A DNA stretch of 64,000 nt from Saccharothrix carnea (GCF_003014735.1 NZ_PYAX01000002.1:372001-436000); one strand, 5' to 3'; counted from the first letter of the stretch, positions 22,136-31,050 are shown. Made by a program: numbers and translations. The notes: generated by a model not told the origin, from the letters alone.

Positions 22136-24672
22136 CGACGGTGCTGGACGCGGCGGAGCGCACCACGGGCGGCCTGACCTCGGTCGAGGCCGCCCGGAGG
22201 CTGCGCGAGAACGGCCCGAACGTGCTTCCCGCCGGTGGCGGGGCGCACCCGGTCGTGCTGCTGCTCAAGCAGTTCGCGCACTTCTTCGCGATCCTGCTGT
22301 GGGTGGCAGCCGCACTGGCCTACGTCGCGGGTATGCCGGCGCTGTCGGTCGCGATCGCACTGGTCGTCGTGCTGAACGGCGGGTTCGCGTTCGCCCAGGA
22401 GTACCGGGCGGACCGCGCGGCGCAACGCCTGCGAGACCTGATGCCCACCCGCGCCACCGTCCGCCGCGACGGCAAGCCCCTGGTCGTGGACGCGGCCGAG
22501 CTGGTCGTCGGCGACGAGGTCCTGCTCCAGGGCGGCGACCGCGTCTGCGCCGACGCCCGGGTGGCGCAGGTCGCCGCGCTGGCCGTGGACGAGTCCATGC
22601 TCAGCGGTGAGAGCGTGCCCGTGCACCCCGCCGCTGACGACGCCGTGCGGGCCGGCACCTACGTCACGGAGGGCGAGGCGGCCGTCGTCGTGACGGCCAC
22701 CGGCTCCCGCACCCAGCTCGCAGGCATCGCCTCGCTCACCCGCCACGCGGTCAGGCCGACGAGTCCGCTCGCCCTGCGGTTGCACCGCGTGGTGACCGTG
22801 GTCGGCCTCATCGCGGTCGCCGTGGGCGTGGCGTTCTACGGGGTCGCGATGCTGTTGGGCCTCGACCCGACGCAGGGCTTCCTGTTCGCGGTCGGCGTCA
22901 CCGTCGCGCTGGTCCCGGAAGGCCTGCTGCCGACCGTGACGCTGTCGCTGGCGCGGGCCGCCCAGACCATGGCGCACCGCAACGCGCTCGTGCGGCGGCT
23001 GGACGCGGTGGAGACGCTGGGCGCGACCACGTTCATCTGCACCGACAAGACCGGGACGCTGACCCGCAACGAGATGTCCGCGGTGCAGGTGTGGACGCCG
23101 AACGGTGAGGTCTCGGTCCAAGGACAGGGTTACGCCCCGACCGCCCGAGTGACCGGTGAACCCGACGCCCTCGCCGCCGTGCGGACGCTCGCGATCAGCG
23201 CCGTCCGCTGCTCGCCCACCGCGCACGTCGACCACCGGGACGACCGGTGGCTGCCGGTCGGCGACCCGATGGAGGTCGCGCTCCACGTCCTGGCCGCGCG
23301 CGTCGTCGCGGACACCGCGACCCCGGCGGCGACCCGCTTCCCGTTCGACCCGCGCCGCCGTCGCTCGTCCGTCGTGGACGGTGACGGCGTGCACGTGACC
23401 GGCGCCCCCGACGCCGTGCTGCCGCTGTGCGCGCCGGCACCGGGAGCGCACGAGGCGATCGACGCACTCGGCGCGCAAGGGCTCCGCGTGCTCGCGGTGG
23501 CCCGGCGACCCGGCACCGCCACCGGCTGGCAGGACGCCGAACGCGACCTCGTCCTGCTCGGCCTGGTCGCGCTGCAGGACCCGCCGCGCGACGACGTCAC
23601 CGACTCGATCGCCCTGTGCCGCAAGGCGGGCATCAAGCTCGCCATGGTCACCGGTGACCACCCGGCCACCGCCCGCGCCATCGCCGACCAGGTCGGCTTG
23701 CTCGGACCCGACCGGCTGGTGGTCGAGGGCAAGGACCTGCCCGCCGACGACGCGACGTTGGGTGAGCTGCTGGACCACGACGGTGTCGTCGTCGCCCGCG
23801 TCACGCCCGAGGACAAGCTCCGCATCGCCCACGCACTGCAACACCGCGGCCACGTCGTCGCCATGACCGGAGACGGCGTCAACGACGGACCGGCCCTGCG
23901 CGCGGCCGACATCGGCGTGGCCATGGGTGCTTCCGGCACCGACGTGGCCCGCGAAGCGGCTGACCTCGTCCTGCTCGACGACCACTTCGGCACCATCGTC
24001 GGCGCCGTCGAGCTGGGCCGGGCGACGTTCGCCAACATCCGCCGGTTCCTGACCTACCACCTGACCGACAACGTCGCCGAACTGACGCCGTTCGTGTTCT
24101 GGGCGCTCTCGGGTGGCTCGTACCCGCTCGCGTTGAGCGTCCTCCAAGTCCTCGCGCTCGACATCGGCACGGACCTGCTGCCCGCGCTCGCGCTGGGCGC
24201 GGAGAACCCGAACCCGCGCACCATGATCGGCCCCGCACGGGCCGGATCGCTGATCGACCGCTCGGTGCTGGTCCGCGCCTTCGGCGTGCTGGGACCGGCC
24301 GAGGCGTTGGCGGCGATGGCGGCGTTCACGCTCGTGCTGCTCGCGGGCGGCTGGGACCTGGGCGACCCGGTGCTGCTGGCCACCGCGTCGGGCACCGCGT
24401 TCACCGCGATCGTGCTGGGACAATTGGCGAACGCGTTCGCGTGCCGCAGCGCCACCACACCGGTGAAGACCCTGCTGGGCAACCGCCTGCTGATCGGCGC
24501 GGTGATCTTCGAGCTGGCTGTGCTGGCTGTGTTCCTGTTCGTGCCGCCGTTGCCCGACCTGCTGGGCGGCAGCGCGCCGACCCCGCTGGGCTGGGTGCTC
24601 GCGGCGATGACCATCCCGGCCGTCCTGCTGGTGGATGCCGGGCACAAGTGGATGAGGAGGCGTCTCGCATGA
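22132..24672 (+). CDS. P-type cation ATPase (CtpF-like, P2 subfamily)
   Basis: An 846-residue cation pump. It has the N-terminal cation ATPase domain (LTSVEAARRLRENGPNVLP), phosphorylation site Asp305 in CTDKTGTLTRNE, the P2-type ion-site sequence VALVPEGLLPTVTLSLARA, a dephosphorylation motif near residue 155 (SGESVPV), KLAMVTGDHP and the hinge TGDGVNDGPALRAADIG near 580. Six C-terminal spans include NVAELTPFVFWALSGGSYPLALSVLQVLALDIGTDLLPALALG split over two helices. Lacks the N-terminal metal-binding domain and CPX motif, so it resembles Ca/Mg/Na pumps rather than heavy-metal exporters. Mycobacterial CtpF is DosR-regulated. GTG 22132 is set by the GTGA overlap. Confidence 0.92.
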   Translation: MTTVLDAAERTTGGLTSVEAARRLRENGPNVLPAGGGAHPVVLLLKQFAHFFAILLWVAAALAYVAGMPALSVAIALVVVLNGGFAFAQEYRADRAAQRLRDLMPTRATVRRDGKPLVVDAAELVVGDEVLLQGGDRVCADARVAQVAALAVDESMLSGESVPVHPAADDAVRAGTYVTEGEAAVVVTATGSRTQLAGIASLTRHAVRPTSPLALRLHRVVTVVGLIAVAVGVAFYGVAMLLGLDPTQGFLFAVGVTVALVPEGLLPTVTLSLARAAQTMAHRNALVRRLDAVETLGATTFICTDKTGTLTRNEMSAVQVWTPNGEVSVQGQGYAPTARVTGEPDALAAVRTLAISAVRCSPTAHVDHRDDRWLPVGDPMEVALHVLAARVVADTATPAATRFPFDPRRRRSSVVDGDGVHVTGAPDAVLPLCAPAPGAHEAIDALGAQGLRVLAVARRPGTATGWQDAERDLVLLGLVALQDPPRDDVTDSIALCRKAGIKLAMVTGDHPATARAIADQVGLLGPDRLVVEGKDLPADDATLGELLDHDGVVVARVTPEDKLRIAHALQHRGHVVAMTGDGVNDGPALRAADIGVAMGASGTDVAREAADLVLLDDHFGTIVGAVELGRATFANIRRFLTYHLTDNVAELTPFVFWALSGGSYPLALSVLQVLALDIGTDLLPALALGAENPNPRTMIGPARAGSLIDRSVLVRAFGVLGPAEALAAMAAFTLVLLAGGWDLGDPVLLATASGTAFTAIVLGQLANAFACRSATTPVKTLLGNRLLIGAVIFELAVLAVFLFVPPLPDLLGGSAPTPLGWVLAAMTIPAVLLVDAGHKWMRRRLA

Positions 24673-25520
24673 GCAAGCCCGTGGTGGTCGGCGTCGATGG
24701 TTCGGGACCCGCGTTCGACGCGGTGCGGTGGGCGACCCAGGAGGCGCGGACCCGCGACCTGCCGCTGCGGCTGGTGCACGCCGAGCTGCGCCTCCCCGGC
24801 GACGTGCCCGACGCCGACGGACGCACCAGTAAGGCGCTGCACGAGCAGGCGTGGCAGTGGTTGCACGAGGCTGCGGACGTCGCCCGTGACGTCGACCCCG
24901 AGGTGCGGCTCGAAGTGCACGTGGAAGTCGCCGACCCGGCGCCGTTGCTGGTGGCCGAGTCGGTCGACGCGGAACTGGTCGTGCTGGCCTCGCGAGGGCT
25001 GGGCGGGTTCACCTCGATGCTGCTCGGGTCCACGGCCATCGCCGTGACCAGCCGCGGCGGCTGCCCGGTGGTCGTCGTCCGCGGAGACCGGCGGTCCGGT
25101 CCGGTCGTGTGCGGGGTGGAAGGCGACAGCCCGGCCGTGCTCGCTCAGGCGTTCGACCAGGCGTCGGCACGCCGTGCGGCTCTCGTCCTGGTGCACGCCT
25201 GGCACGCCCCGCCCGAGCCACTGGCCGACATGGTGGGGATCGACCTGGCCGAGTACGACGCCGAGCAGGGCGGGGACCTCGCCGCGCTGGTGACGCCATG
25301 GCGGGAGAAGTACCCCGACGTCCCGCTGGAGCTGGTCGTCGCCCGCGGCAACCCGGCACGAGCGCTGATCGACCGTGCCCGGGACGCCGCGTTGCTGGTC
25401 GTGGGCTGCCGGGGTCGCGGCGCGCTCACCGGCCTGCTGCTGGGCTCCACCAGCCACGCCCTGCTGCACCACGCGCCGTGCCCGGTGCTGGTGGTACGCG
25501 CGACCGTGCAGGACGTGTGA
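24669..25520 (+). CDS. Tandem universal stress protein
   Basis: A 283-residue protein of two Usp domains (residues about 4-137 and 147-278). Domain 1 has PVVVGVDGSGPAFDAVRWA and the ATP loop VLASRGLGGFTSMLLGST with CPVVVVRGD. Domain 2 has VVCGVEGDSPAVLAQAF and VVGCRGRGALTGLLLGSTSH with CPVLVVRA. Both GX2GX9GS-type loops look intact, so ATP binding is expected, as in Rv1996/Rv2005c-type mycobacterial proteins. ATG 24669 overlaps the ATPase stop (ATGA). Last intact gene of the operon starting at 19850; a broken PPK2 gene follows. Confidence 0.93.
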   Translation: MSKPVVVGVDGSGPAFDAVRWATQEARTRDLPLRLVHAELRLPGDVPDADGRTSKALHEQAWQWLHEAADVARDVDPEVRLEVHVEVADPAPLLVAESVDAELVVLASRGLGGFTSMLLGSTAIAVTSRGGCPVVVVRGDRRSGPVVCGVEGDSPAVLAQAFDQASARRAALVLVHAWHAPPEPLADMVGIDLAEYDAEQGGDLAALVTPWREKYPDVPLELVVARGNPARALIDRARDAALLVVGCRGRGALTGLLLGSTSHALLHHAPCPVLVVRATVQDV

Positions 25521-25636
25521 TGCCGTTCTCGGTGCGCACCGAGGCAAGCGGCCTGCTCGACGACCTCCTCTTCCACCTCGAACCGCGAGACCACGACGTG
25601 CTCTCCGGGATCGTGCGACCGACCAGGAGTCGATGA
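25520..25636 (+). CDS. Short ORF overlapping USP stop (hypothetical)
   Basis: ATG 25520 shares its A with the USP stop codon and opens a 38-codon frame: [18 protein letters not shown], then [16 protein letters not shown]. The coupling arrangement and reasonable composition suggest it was the start of a further operon gene whose body was lost when the adjacent PPK2 remnant formed. I do not recognise the family. It lacks a ribosome site of its own. Confidence 0.3.
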   Translation: MPFSVRTEASGLLDDLLFHLEPRDHDVLSGIVRPTRSR

Positions 25637-26035
25637 CGACTCGGTCCTGCTCGACCGCAGCTGGTACAACCGCGCCGGCGTCGAACGGGTCATGGGGTTC
25701 TGCACGCCCGAGGAACACCGCAGGTTCCTGCAGCAGTGCCGGTGTTCGAGCGGATGCTCGTCGACGACCGGATCCTGCTGCGTGGGAGGACTGCTCCCGC
25801 GTCAAGGACGAGATGTTCGTCCACACCGACACCGCCGAGTGCCCCTGGTACGTGGTGGAGAGCGACGACAAGCGGCGCGCCCGCGTCAACATGATCGCCC
25901 ATCTGCTGTCCACCCTGCCGTACTACGAGGTGGAGCCGCCCGCCTTCCAGCTGCCGGCGCGTCCCGCGTCCACTGGCTACCACGCACCGACCTGTGCAGA
26001 CCTACGTCCCCAACCACGCGGCATCGCTGCGCTGA
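25637..26035 (+). pseudogene. Polyphosphate kinase 2 (PPK2) remnant
   Basis: The piece [18 protein letters not shown], then [12 protein letters not shown], matches the PPK2 core. A frameshift follows ([12 protein letters not shown] appears in another frame) and the KYWFSVSDEEQ to WKLSPMDL section is deleted. The sequence resumes as [39 protein letters not shown] and [14 protein letters not shown] last frame change gives the typical end [12 protein letters not shown] with TGA at 26033-26035. The N-terminal Walker A region is absent. PPK2 enzymes make or use polyphosphate with nucleotides; this copy cannot be active. Position after the USP suggests it once belonged to the dormancy operon. Confidence 0.65.
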
Positions 26036-26147
26036 GCACCAAGTCCTGCACCGGCGCGGCCGATCGTCCCGTCCGATCGACCTCCTTCGAACCTGCCAGT
26101 GCTCCCGCCGAACGCGGAACCTGGACAGCAGAGAGGAGATGAGTGAT

Positions 26148-26366
26148 GTGGATTACACATCGAGGCACAAGGCGATGTTGAAGGCGATCGCGGAAGGCAG
26201 GGGACAACTGGTGGGAGGTCGCCGGCCGAACCTGGCGGTCGACGGGCTGTGGTGCGACTTCACCGCCACCAACGACCTCGTGCTCGGTGGCCTCGTCCGG
26301 TCGGCGGGCTCGACGGCGGTGCTCACCACCACGGGCGCGGCCGTCCTCGACCTGCTGGCGAGGTAG
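26148..26366 (+). CDS. Small conserved-type protein of unknown function
   Basis: A 72-residue protein: [20 protein letters not shown], then [20 protein letters not shown] and a hydrophobic C-terminal half ([29 protein letters not shown]). The ribosome site GAGAGGAG (26131-26138) is 9 nt before GTG 26148 but directly abuts an in-frame ATG at 26139, so I prefer the GTG. Resembles short proteins I have seen in other actinomycete dormancy clusters; no domain name can be given. Lies between the PPK2 remnant and the nuclease pseudogene. Confidence 0.55.
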   Translation: MDYTSRHKAMLKAIAEGRGQLVGGRRPNLAVDGLWCDFTATNDLVLGGLVRSAGSTAVLTTTGAAVLDLLAR

Positions 26367-26379
26367 GACCAAATACCCC
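26365..26379. promoter_or_regulatory. DosR-like box before beta-CASP nuclease gene
   Basis: AGGACCAAATACCCC lies 85-99 nt upstream of the nuclease start at 26464 and begins in the stop codon of the small gene before it. Central bases are AT-rich, as in consensus boxes. Confidence 0.45.
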
Positions 26380-26463
26380 GCGTGACCGGGCCGACCGCCG
26401 CTGTGGGCCGTTCGCGAAGACGCGGGACCGTGGTGTCCTGCGACAGACGAGCCAGGAGTCGTG

Positions 26464-27572
26464 ATGGGCAAGCGCTCCGCCGAGCCGACCTCGCTGACGT
26501 TCCTCGGCGCGACCGGCACCGTGACCGGCAGCAAGTTCCTGTTCGACACCGGGTCGTCCCGCGTGCTGGTCGACTGCGGCCTGTTCCAGGGCCTCGCGCC
26601 GCTGCGCCGGCGCAACTGGCAGCCGCCCCGACTCGACCTCGACCGCCTCGACGCGGTCGCGTCCTGACGCACGCCCACCTCGACCACTGCGGCTACCTGC
26701 CGGTCCTCGTGCGCAACGGCTGGCGCGGACCCGTCTACACCACGGAGGGCACCGCCGACCTCGCCGCGATCGTGCTCGCCGACAGCGCCCACCTCATGGC
26801 CGAGGACGCCCGGCAGGCCAACGAGGGCGGCTGGACCAGGCACAACCCGGCGTTGCCGCTCTACGACACCGACGACGCCGCTGCGGCCGTCCGGCTGTTC
26901 CAGACGATGGACTTCGACGTGCCCTGGCGCATCGCCCGCGGCGTCGACCTGGAGTTCGGCCGCGGCGGGCACATCCTCGGCTCGGCGTGGGCGCACCTCG
27001 GCTTAGGGGACCGCACCGCTGTCGTCAGCGGCGACCTCGGCAGGCAGCACCACCGCGTGCTGCGACCGCCCCAGCCACGTCCCGAGTGCGGCGCGATCCC
27101 CGACCTGCCCGTGTTCGTGGACAGCCCGATGGCGCTCGCCTCGCTGCGCGTCTACCGCCAAGCCGTCGCCGAGGCCTGGCCGGAGGTCCGACCCGAGCTG
27201 CTGCACACCCACGAAGACCCGTTCGACCCCGGCCGGCTGGCCGAGCTGCACACCGCCACGCAATCCATGACCGTCAACAACCCCGAGCAGGCCTCGATCA
27301 TCATCTCCGCGTCCGGCATGGCCACCGGCGGACGCGTGCTGCACCACCTCGAGCAGATGCTGCCGGACCCCCGCCACACCGTCCTCGTCGTGGGCTACGC
27401 CGCCGCCGACGCCGACGAACTGCTCGCCTGGGCCACCGGCGGACCCGAACCCGGCAGCACCTACCTCGTGCACGGCGAACCCGAGGCGTCGGCAGCCCTG
27501 ACTGACCGACTGTCCACCGAGCACGGCTGGAACGCGGTCGTGCCCCGTGACGGCGAGCGGGTCCTGATCTGA
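26464..27572 (+). pseudogene. MBL-fold beta-CASP RNA nuclease-like, frameshifted and deleted
   Basis: The first 67 codons ([30 protein letters not shown]) end at a stop at about 26,665, exactly before the metal motif. The next frame carries [74 protein letters not shown] and VLVVGYAAADADELLAW. One base change restores a single protein. In addition about 60 residues between SGDLGR and IPDLPVFVDSP, where the ESTYGDR motif should lie, are missing in frame. The parent enzyme is an RNase/CPSF-like zinc nuclease common beside PPDK and USPs in dormancy loci. With a missing catalytic motif I score it as inactive. Confidence 0.7.
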
Positions 27573-27678
27573 TCACGCCGTGGCACGGCGCGGAGCGGCA
27601 AGCCGCTCCCAGGACCGGGAACCGGAACGCACGGACCTGCCCTGCCGGCACGTCAGCGCTTGGACGGCGAGGCGACCA

Positions 27679-27841
27679 GGGACGTTGGGCGCGTTGATCG
27701 TGGACCTTCGGCAGCGGCGTGGCAGTTGCGGCCGGTGCATCGTGGGAGGACGGGATGGAACCGGACGGAGCGCCGTCCTACCTGTTCCGACTCGGCACGG
27801 CGGCAACCCGGTGCGGCGCAGTGCCGAGGGACCACAACGGC
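27679..27841. promoter_or_regulatory. DosR-like boxes upstream of ppdK
   Basis: Three matches precede ppdK (start 27891): GGGACGTTGGGC (27679-27690), GGACCTTCGGC (27702-27712) and GGGACCACAACGGC (27828-27841). The first two have centres about 22 nt apart; the last is 50 nt from the start codon. The 318-nt intergenic region otherwise contains only a short GGAGCGGC-AA-GCCGCTCC palindrome at 27592-27609, possibly a weak terminator of the preceding unit. Confidence 0.45.
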
Positions 27842-27890
27842 GGACGAGGCACGTGACTGTCCACGAGCGACTGAACGAGGAGTGACGACG

Positions 27891-30578
27891 ATGCCCAAGT
27901 ACGTGTACGACTTCGCCGAGGGCAATCGGTTCATGGCGGACCTGCTCGGCGGCAAGGGCGCCAACCTCGCCGAGATGACCGTGATGGGGTTGCCCGTGCC
28001 GCCCGGGTTCACGATCACCACCGAAGCGTGCCGCGCCTACCTGACCACCGGCGCCGTGCCGGACGGACTCGCAGTGGAGGTGGGCGGGCACCTGCACGCG
28101 TTGGAGCGGGCGATGGGCCGCAAGCTCGGGCAGGTCGACGAGCCGTTGCTGGTCGCGGTCCGCTCCGGCGCGCGGTTCTCGATGCCCGGGATGATGGACA
28201 CGGTCCTGGACATCGGGTTGACCGACGACTCGGTGGCCGGGCTCGCCGCGTGGTCGGGGGACGAGCGGCTCGCGTGGGACTCCTACCGCCGGCTGGTGCA
28301 GATGTTCGGCACGACGGTGCTCGGTGTCGACGCAGAGCACTTCGCTGCCGCCCTGCGGGAGGCCAAGCGGGCCAAGGGCGTCGCCGGCGATCTCGGCCTG
28401 GACGCAGCCGACCTGCGTGCGCTGACCGCGACGTTCAAGGACATCGTCCGCGAGCGGGCGGGCCGGGAGTTCCCGCAGGACCCGCGTGAGCAGTTGGACA
28501 TGGCGATCGCATCGGTGTTCGCGTCGTGGCGCACCGATCGTGCCCGGACCTACCGGCACGCCGAGCACATCCCGGAAGACCTGGGCACGGCGGTCAACGT
28601 GTGTGCCATGGTGTTCGGCAACCTGGGCGAGGACTCGGGCACAGGCGTCGCGTTCACGCGCGACCCGGCCACGGGCGCACCCGGCGTCTACGGCGACTAC
28701 CTCCCCAACGCCCAGGGCGAGGACGTCGTCGCCGGCATCCGCAACACGTTGCCGCTGCACCGCCTCGTCGACCTGCAACCCCGGGCCCACGAGCAGCTGA
28801 TGGAGATCATGGCGGCTCTGGAGGGGCACTACCGCGACCTGTGCGACATCGAGTTCACCATCGAACGCGGCAAGCTGTGGATGCTGCAGACCCGCGTCGG
28901 CAAGCGCACTGCCGCCGCCGCGTTCCGCATCGCCGACGCGCTGCGCGAGGAAGGCGTGATCGACGCCGACGAGGCGCTGCGGCGGGTGACCGGCGCGCAA
29001 CTGGCCCAACTGATGTTCCCGCGCTTCGGCGACACCGACCGGGCACCGCTGGCCACCGGTGTCGCCGCCTCGCCCGGCGCGGCGGTCGGCGAGGTGGTGT
29101 TCGACTCCGCGACGGCGGTCCGCCGGGCAGAGGAGGGCGGCGCGGTGGTCCTGGTGCGCCGCGAGACCAACCCCGACGACCTCGACGGGATGATCCACGC
29201 CCAAGCGGTGCTCACCAGCCGAGGCGGCAAGACCTCGCACGCCGCCGTCGTCGCCCGCGGTCTCGGCCGGACCTGCGTGTGCGGGGCGGAATCGCTCACC
29301 ATCGACGCCGAGGCCCGCCGCTTCACCACCGCCGACGGCACGGTGGTCACCGAAGGCGACGTGATCTCGGTCGACGGCACGGCCGGCACGGTCTACCTCG
29401 GCGAACTGCCCGTGGCTCCATCGCCGGTCGCCGACTACTTCGAGGGCCGCCGCCCTGCCGAGGGCGACGACCTGCTGCGGGCGGTGAACCGGATCATCAC
29501 CCACGCCGACCGCCGGCACAGGCTGGAGGTGCGGGCCAACGCCGACACACCCGAAGACGCGCGCCGCGCCCGCCGCCTCGGCGCCACCGGCATCGGGCTG
29601 TGCCGCACCGAGCACATGTTCCTCGGTGACCGCCGCGTGCTCGTCGAACGGCTGATCCTGGCCGGCGACGAGAACGCCCGTGCCGAGGCGCTCGCCGCGT
29701 TGCTGCCGTTGCAGCGCGAGGACTTCACCCGCATCTTCGAGGAGATGGACGGCCTGCCGGTCACCATCAGGTTGCTCGACCCGCCGCTGCACGAGTTCCT
29801 GCCCGACCGCGTCGAGCTCACCGCACGGGTCGCGGTCGCGAAGGCGCTCGGCCGGACCGACGCACCGGAGGACTTGCTGCGCGCGGTCGACCGGCTGCAC
29901 GAGCAGAACCCGATGCTCGGCACGCGCGGCGTGCGGCTCGGGCTGCTCATACCGGAGCTGTACGACCTCCAGGTTCGCGCGATCACCGAAGCCGCGACGG
30001 CGCGGATCCTGGCGGGCGGGCATCCGCACGTGGAGATCATGATCCCGCTGGTCGGCGACGCACGCGAGCTGGAGGTGGTCGCGGCGCGAGCCCGGCGAAC
30101 CGTCACCGACATCGTCAGGGAGTCCGGCATCGACATTCGGTACCACATCGGCTCGATGATCGAGTTGCCGCGCGCCGCGCTCACCGCAGGACCCATCGCT
30201 CAGTCCGCCGCGTTCTTCTCCTTCGGTACCAATGACCTGACGCAGACGGCGTGGGGCTTCTCCCGTGACGACGTCGAAGGCTCGTTCTTCCCGACCTACC
30301 TCGCCGAGGGCGTGTTCGACGTGTCCCCGTTCGAGACGATCGACCGCGCAGGCGTCGGCCGGCTGATCCAGATCGCGGTGCGGGAAGGGCGCGCCGCTCG
30401 CCCGGACCTCGTGGTGGGTGTGTGCGGCGAGCACGGCGGCGACCCCGCGTCGATCCGGTTCTTCCACGACGTTGGCCTCGACTACGTGTCCTGCTCACCG
30501 ATCCGGGTGCCCGTCGCCCGCCTCGAAGCGGGCCGTGCCGCGGTCGGCGAGGCCGACGCGACCACCGACAACCGTTAG
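27891..30578 (+). CDS. ppdK: Pyruvate, phosphate dikinase
   Basis: An 895-residue enzyme interconverting pyruvate, ATP and Pi with PEP, AMP and PPi. The N-terminal ATP-grasp domain starts VYDFAEGNRFMADLLGGKGA and has VAVRSGARFSMPGMMDTVLD. The swivelling phosphohistidine is His450 in TSRGGKTSHAAVVARGLG. The C-terminal PEP/pyruvate TIM barrel shows GIGLCRTEHMF, IRLLDPPLHEF, IMIPLVG, FFSFGTNDLTQ and the catalytic cysteine in GVCGEHGGDP near residue 845. Full length. ATG 27891 follows AACGAGGAGTGACGACG. The PPi-linked reversible reaction spares ATP, and DosR-like boxes upstream fit use at low oxygen together with the GAPDH of this island. Confidence 0.96.
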   Translation: MPKYVYDFAEGNRFMADLLGGKGANLAEMTVMGLPVPPGFTITTEACRAYLTTGAVPDGLAVEVGGHLHALERAMGRKLGQVDEPLLVAVRSGARFSMPGMMDTVLDIGLTDDSVAGLAAWSGDERLAWDSYRRLVQMFGTTVLGVDAEHFAAALREAKRAKGVAGDLGLDAADLRALTATFKDIVRERAGREFPQDPREQLDMAIASVFASWRTDRARTYRHAEHIPEDLGTAVNVCAMVFGNLGEDSGTGVAFTRDPATGAPGVYGDYLPNAQGEDVVAGIRNTLPLHRLVDLQPRAHEQLMEIMAALEGHYRDLCDIEFTIERGKLWMLQTRVGKRTAAAAFRIADALREEGVIDADEALRRVTGAQLAQLMFPRFGDTDRAPLATGVAASPGAAVGEVVFDSATAVRRAEEGGAVVLVRRETNPDDLDGMIHAQAVLTSRGGKTSHAAVVARGLGRTCVCGAESLTIDAEARRFTTADGTVVTEGDVISVDGTAGTVYLGELPVAPSPVADYFEGRRPAEGDDLLRAVNRIITHADRRHRLEVRANADTPEDARRARRLGATGIGLCRTEHMFLGDRRVLVERLILAGDENARAEALAALLPLQREDFTRIFEEMDGLPVTIRLLDPPLHEFLPDRVELTARVAVAKALGRTDAPEDLLRAVDRLHEQNPMLGTRGVRLGLLIPELYDLQVRAITEAATARILAGGHPHVEIMIPLVGDARELEVVAARARRTVTDIVRESGIDIRYHIGSMIELPRAALTAGPIAQSAAFFSFGTNDLTQTAWGFSRDDVEGSFFPTYLAEGVFDVSPFETIDRAGVGRLIQIAVREGRAARPDLVVGVCGEHGGDPASIRFFHDVGLDYVSCSPIRVPVARLEAGRAAVGEADATTDNR

Positions 30579-30616
30579 ACGGCCGACACGGCAGGTGGAT
30601 GCGAGGTCGGAGGCTC

Positions 30617-30659
30617 GGGACGAAAGGCCCTGCTCGGCCGTGACGTCGGGCCGCGGTCC
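30617..30659. promoter_or_regulatory. DosR-like boxes before Zn-ADH remnant
   Basis: GGGACGAAAGGCCC (30617-30630) is one of the best matches in the window, followed by GGGCCGCGGTCC (30648-30659). They lie 52-94 nt upstream of the GTG at 30711, whose gene is broken. Confidence 0.6.
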
Positions 30660-30710
30660 TCGCCCGGCGACCAGCGAAGGCTGACAGGACCAACGAGTAG
30701 AAGAATCGTC

Positions 30711-31050
30711 GTGAGGGCTGCTGTTGTCACGGAGCTGGGTGCGCCGCTGGAGGTCAGGGAGGTGCCGGTCCCCGTGCCGGCCGCGGGTCGAGTTCTGGTG
30801 CGGTTGGAGGCGTCGGGCATCTGCCACACCGATATCCACGCCGCCCAACGGTGGCTGGCTGGTCAAGCCGACCCCGCCGTTCGTGCCCGGTCACGAGGGG
30901 GTGGGCATCGTCGAGGCAGTCGGTGACGGGTCGCCGCCACGCTGGTCGGGACGCGGGTGGCGATCCCGTGGCTGGGGTACGCCTGCGGCGAGTGCTCCTA
31001 CTGCGTGTAGGGCTGGGATACGCTGTGCGAGCAACAGCGCGACGTGCGGG
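30711..31050 (+). pseudogene. Zinc alcohol dehydrogenase, 5' remnant
   Basis: GTG 30711 encodes a normal N-terminus (RAAVVTELGAPLEVREVPVP, EASGICHTDIHAAQRW). At about 30,865 the sense moves to another frame (VKPTPPFVPGHEGVGIVEAVGDG) and at about 30,935 to a third (VGTRVAIPWLGYACGECSYC), which ends in TAG before GWDTLCEQQ. The structural zinc region is therefore reached but split by two frame changes and a stop, and the whole cofactor domain is absent. Homologues act as NAD(P)-dependent aldehyde/alcohol dehydrogenases. A near-perfect DosR-like box precedes it, so it was once part of the island. Confidence 0.6.

Noticed and set aside
22093..24645. 850-codon minus-strand ORF opposite the P-type ATPase
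   Set aside because: Antisense shadow of a high-GC gene; low-complexity Gln/Arg/Gly-rich translation, no motifs, no ribosome site.
27573..30467. 964-codon minus-strand ORF opposite ppdK
   Set aside because: Same antisense artefact; PPDK on the plus strand has all catalytic motifs.
6472..30659. A DosR/DosS or OsdR/OsdK two-component pair inside the island
   Set aside because: No response-regulator receiver, LuxR-type HTH or GAF-histidine kinase sequence is present; the only regulator found is the TetR at 31226.
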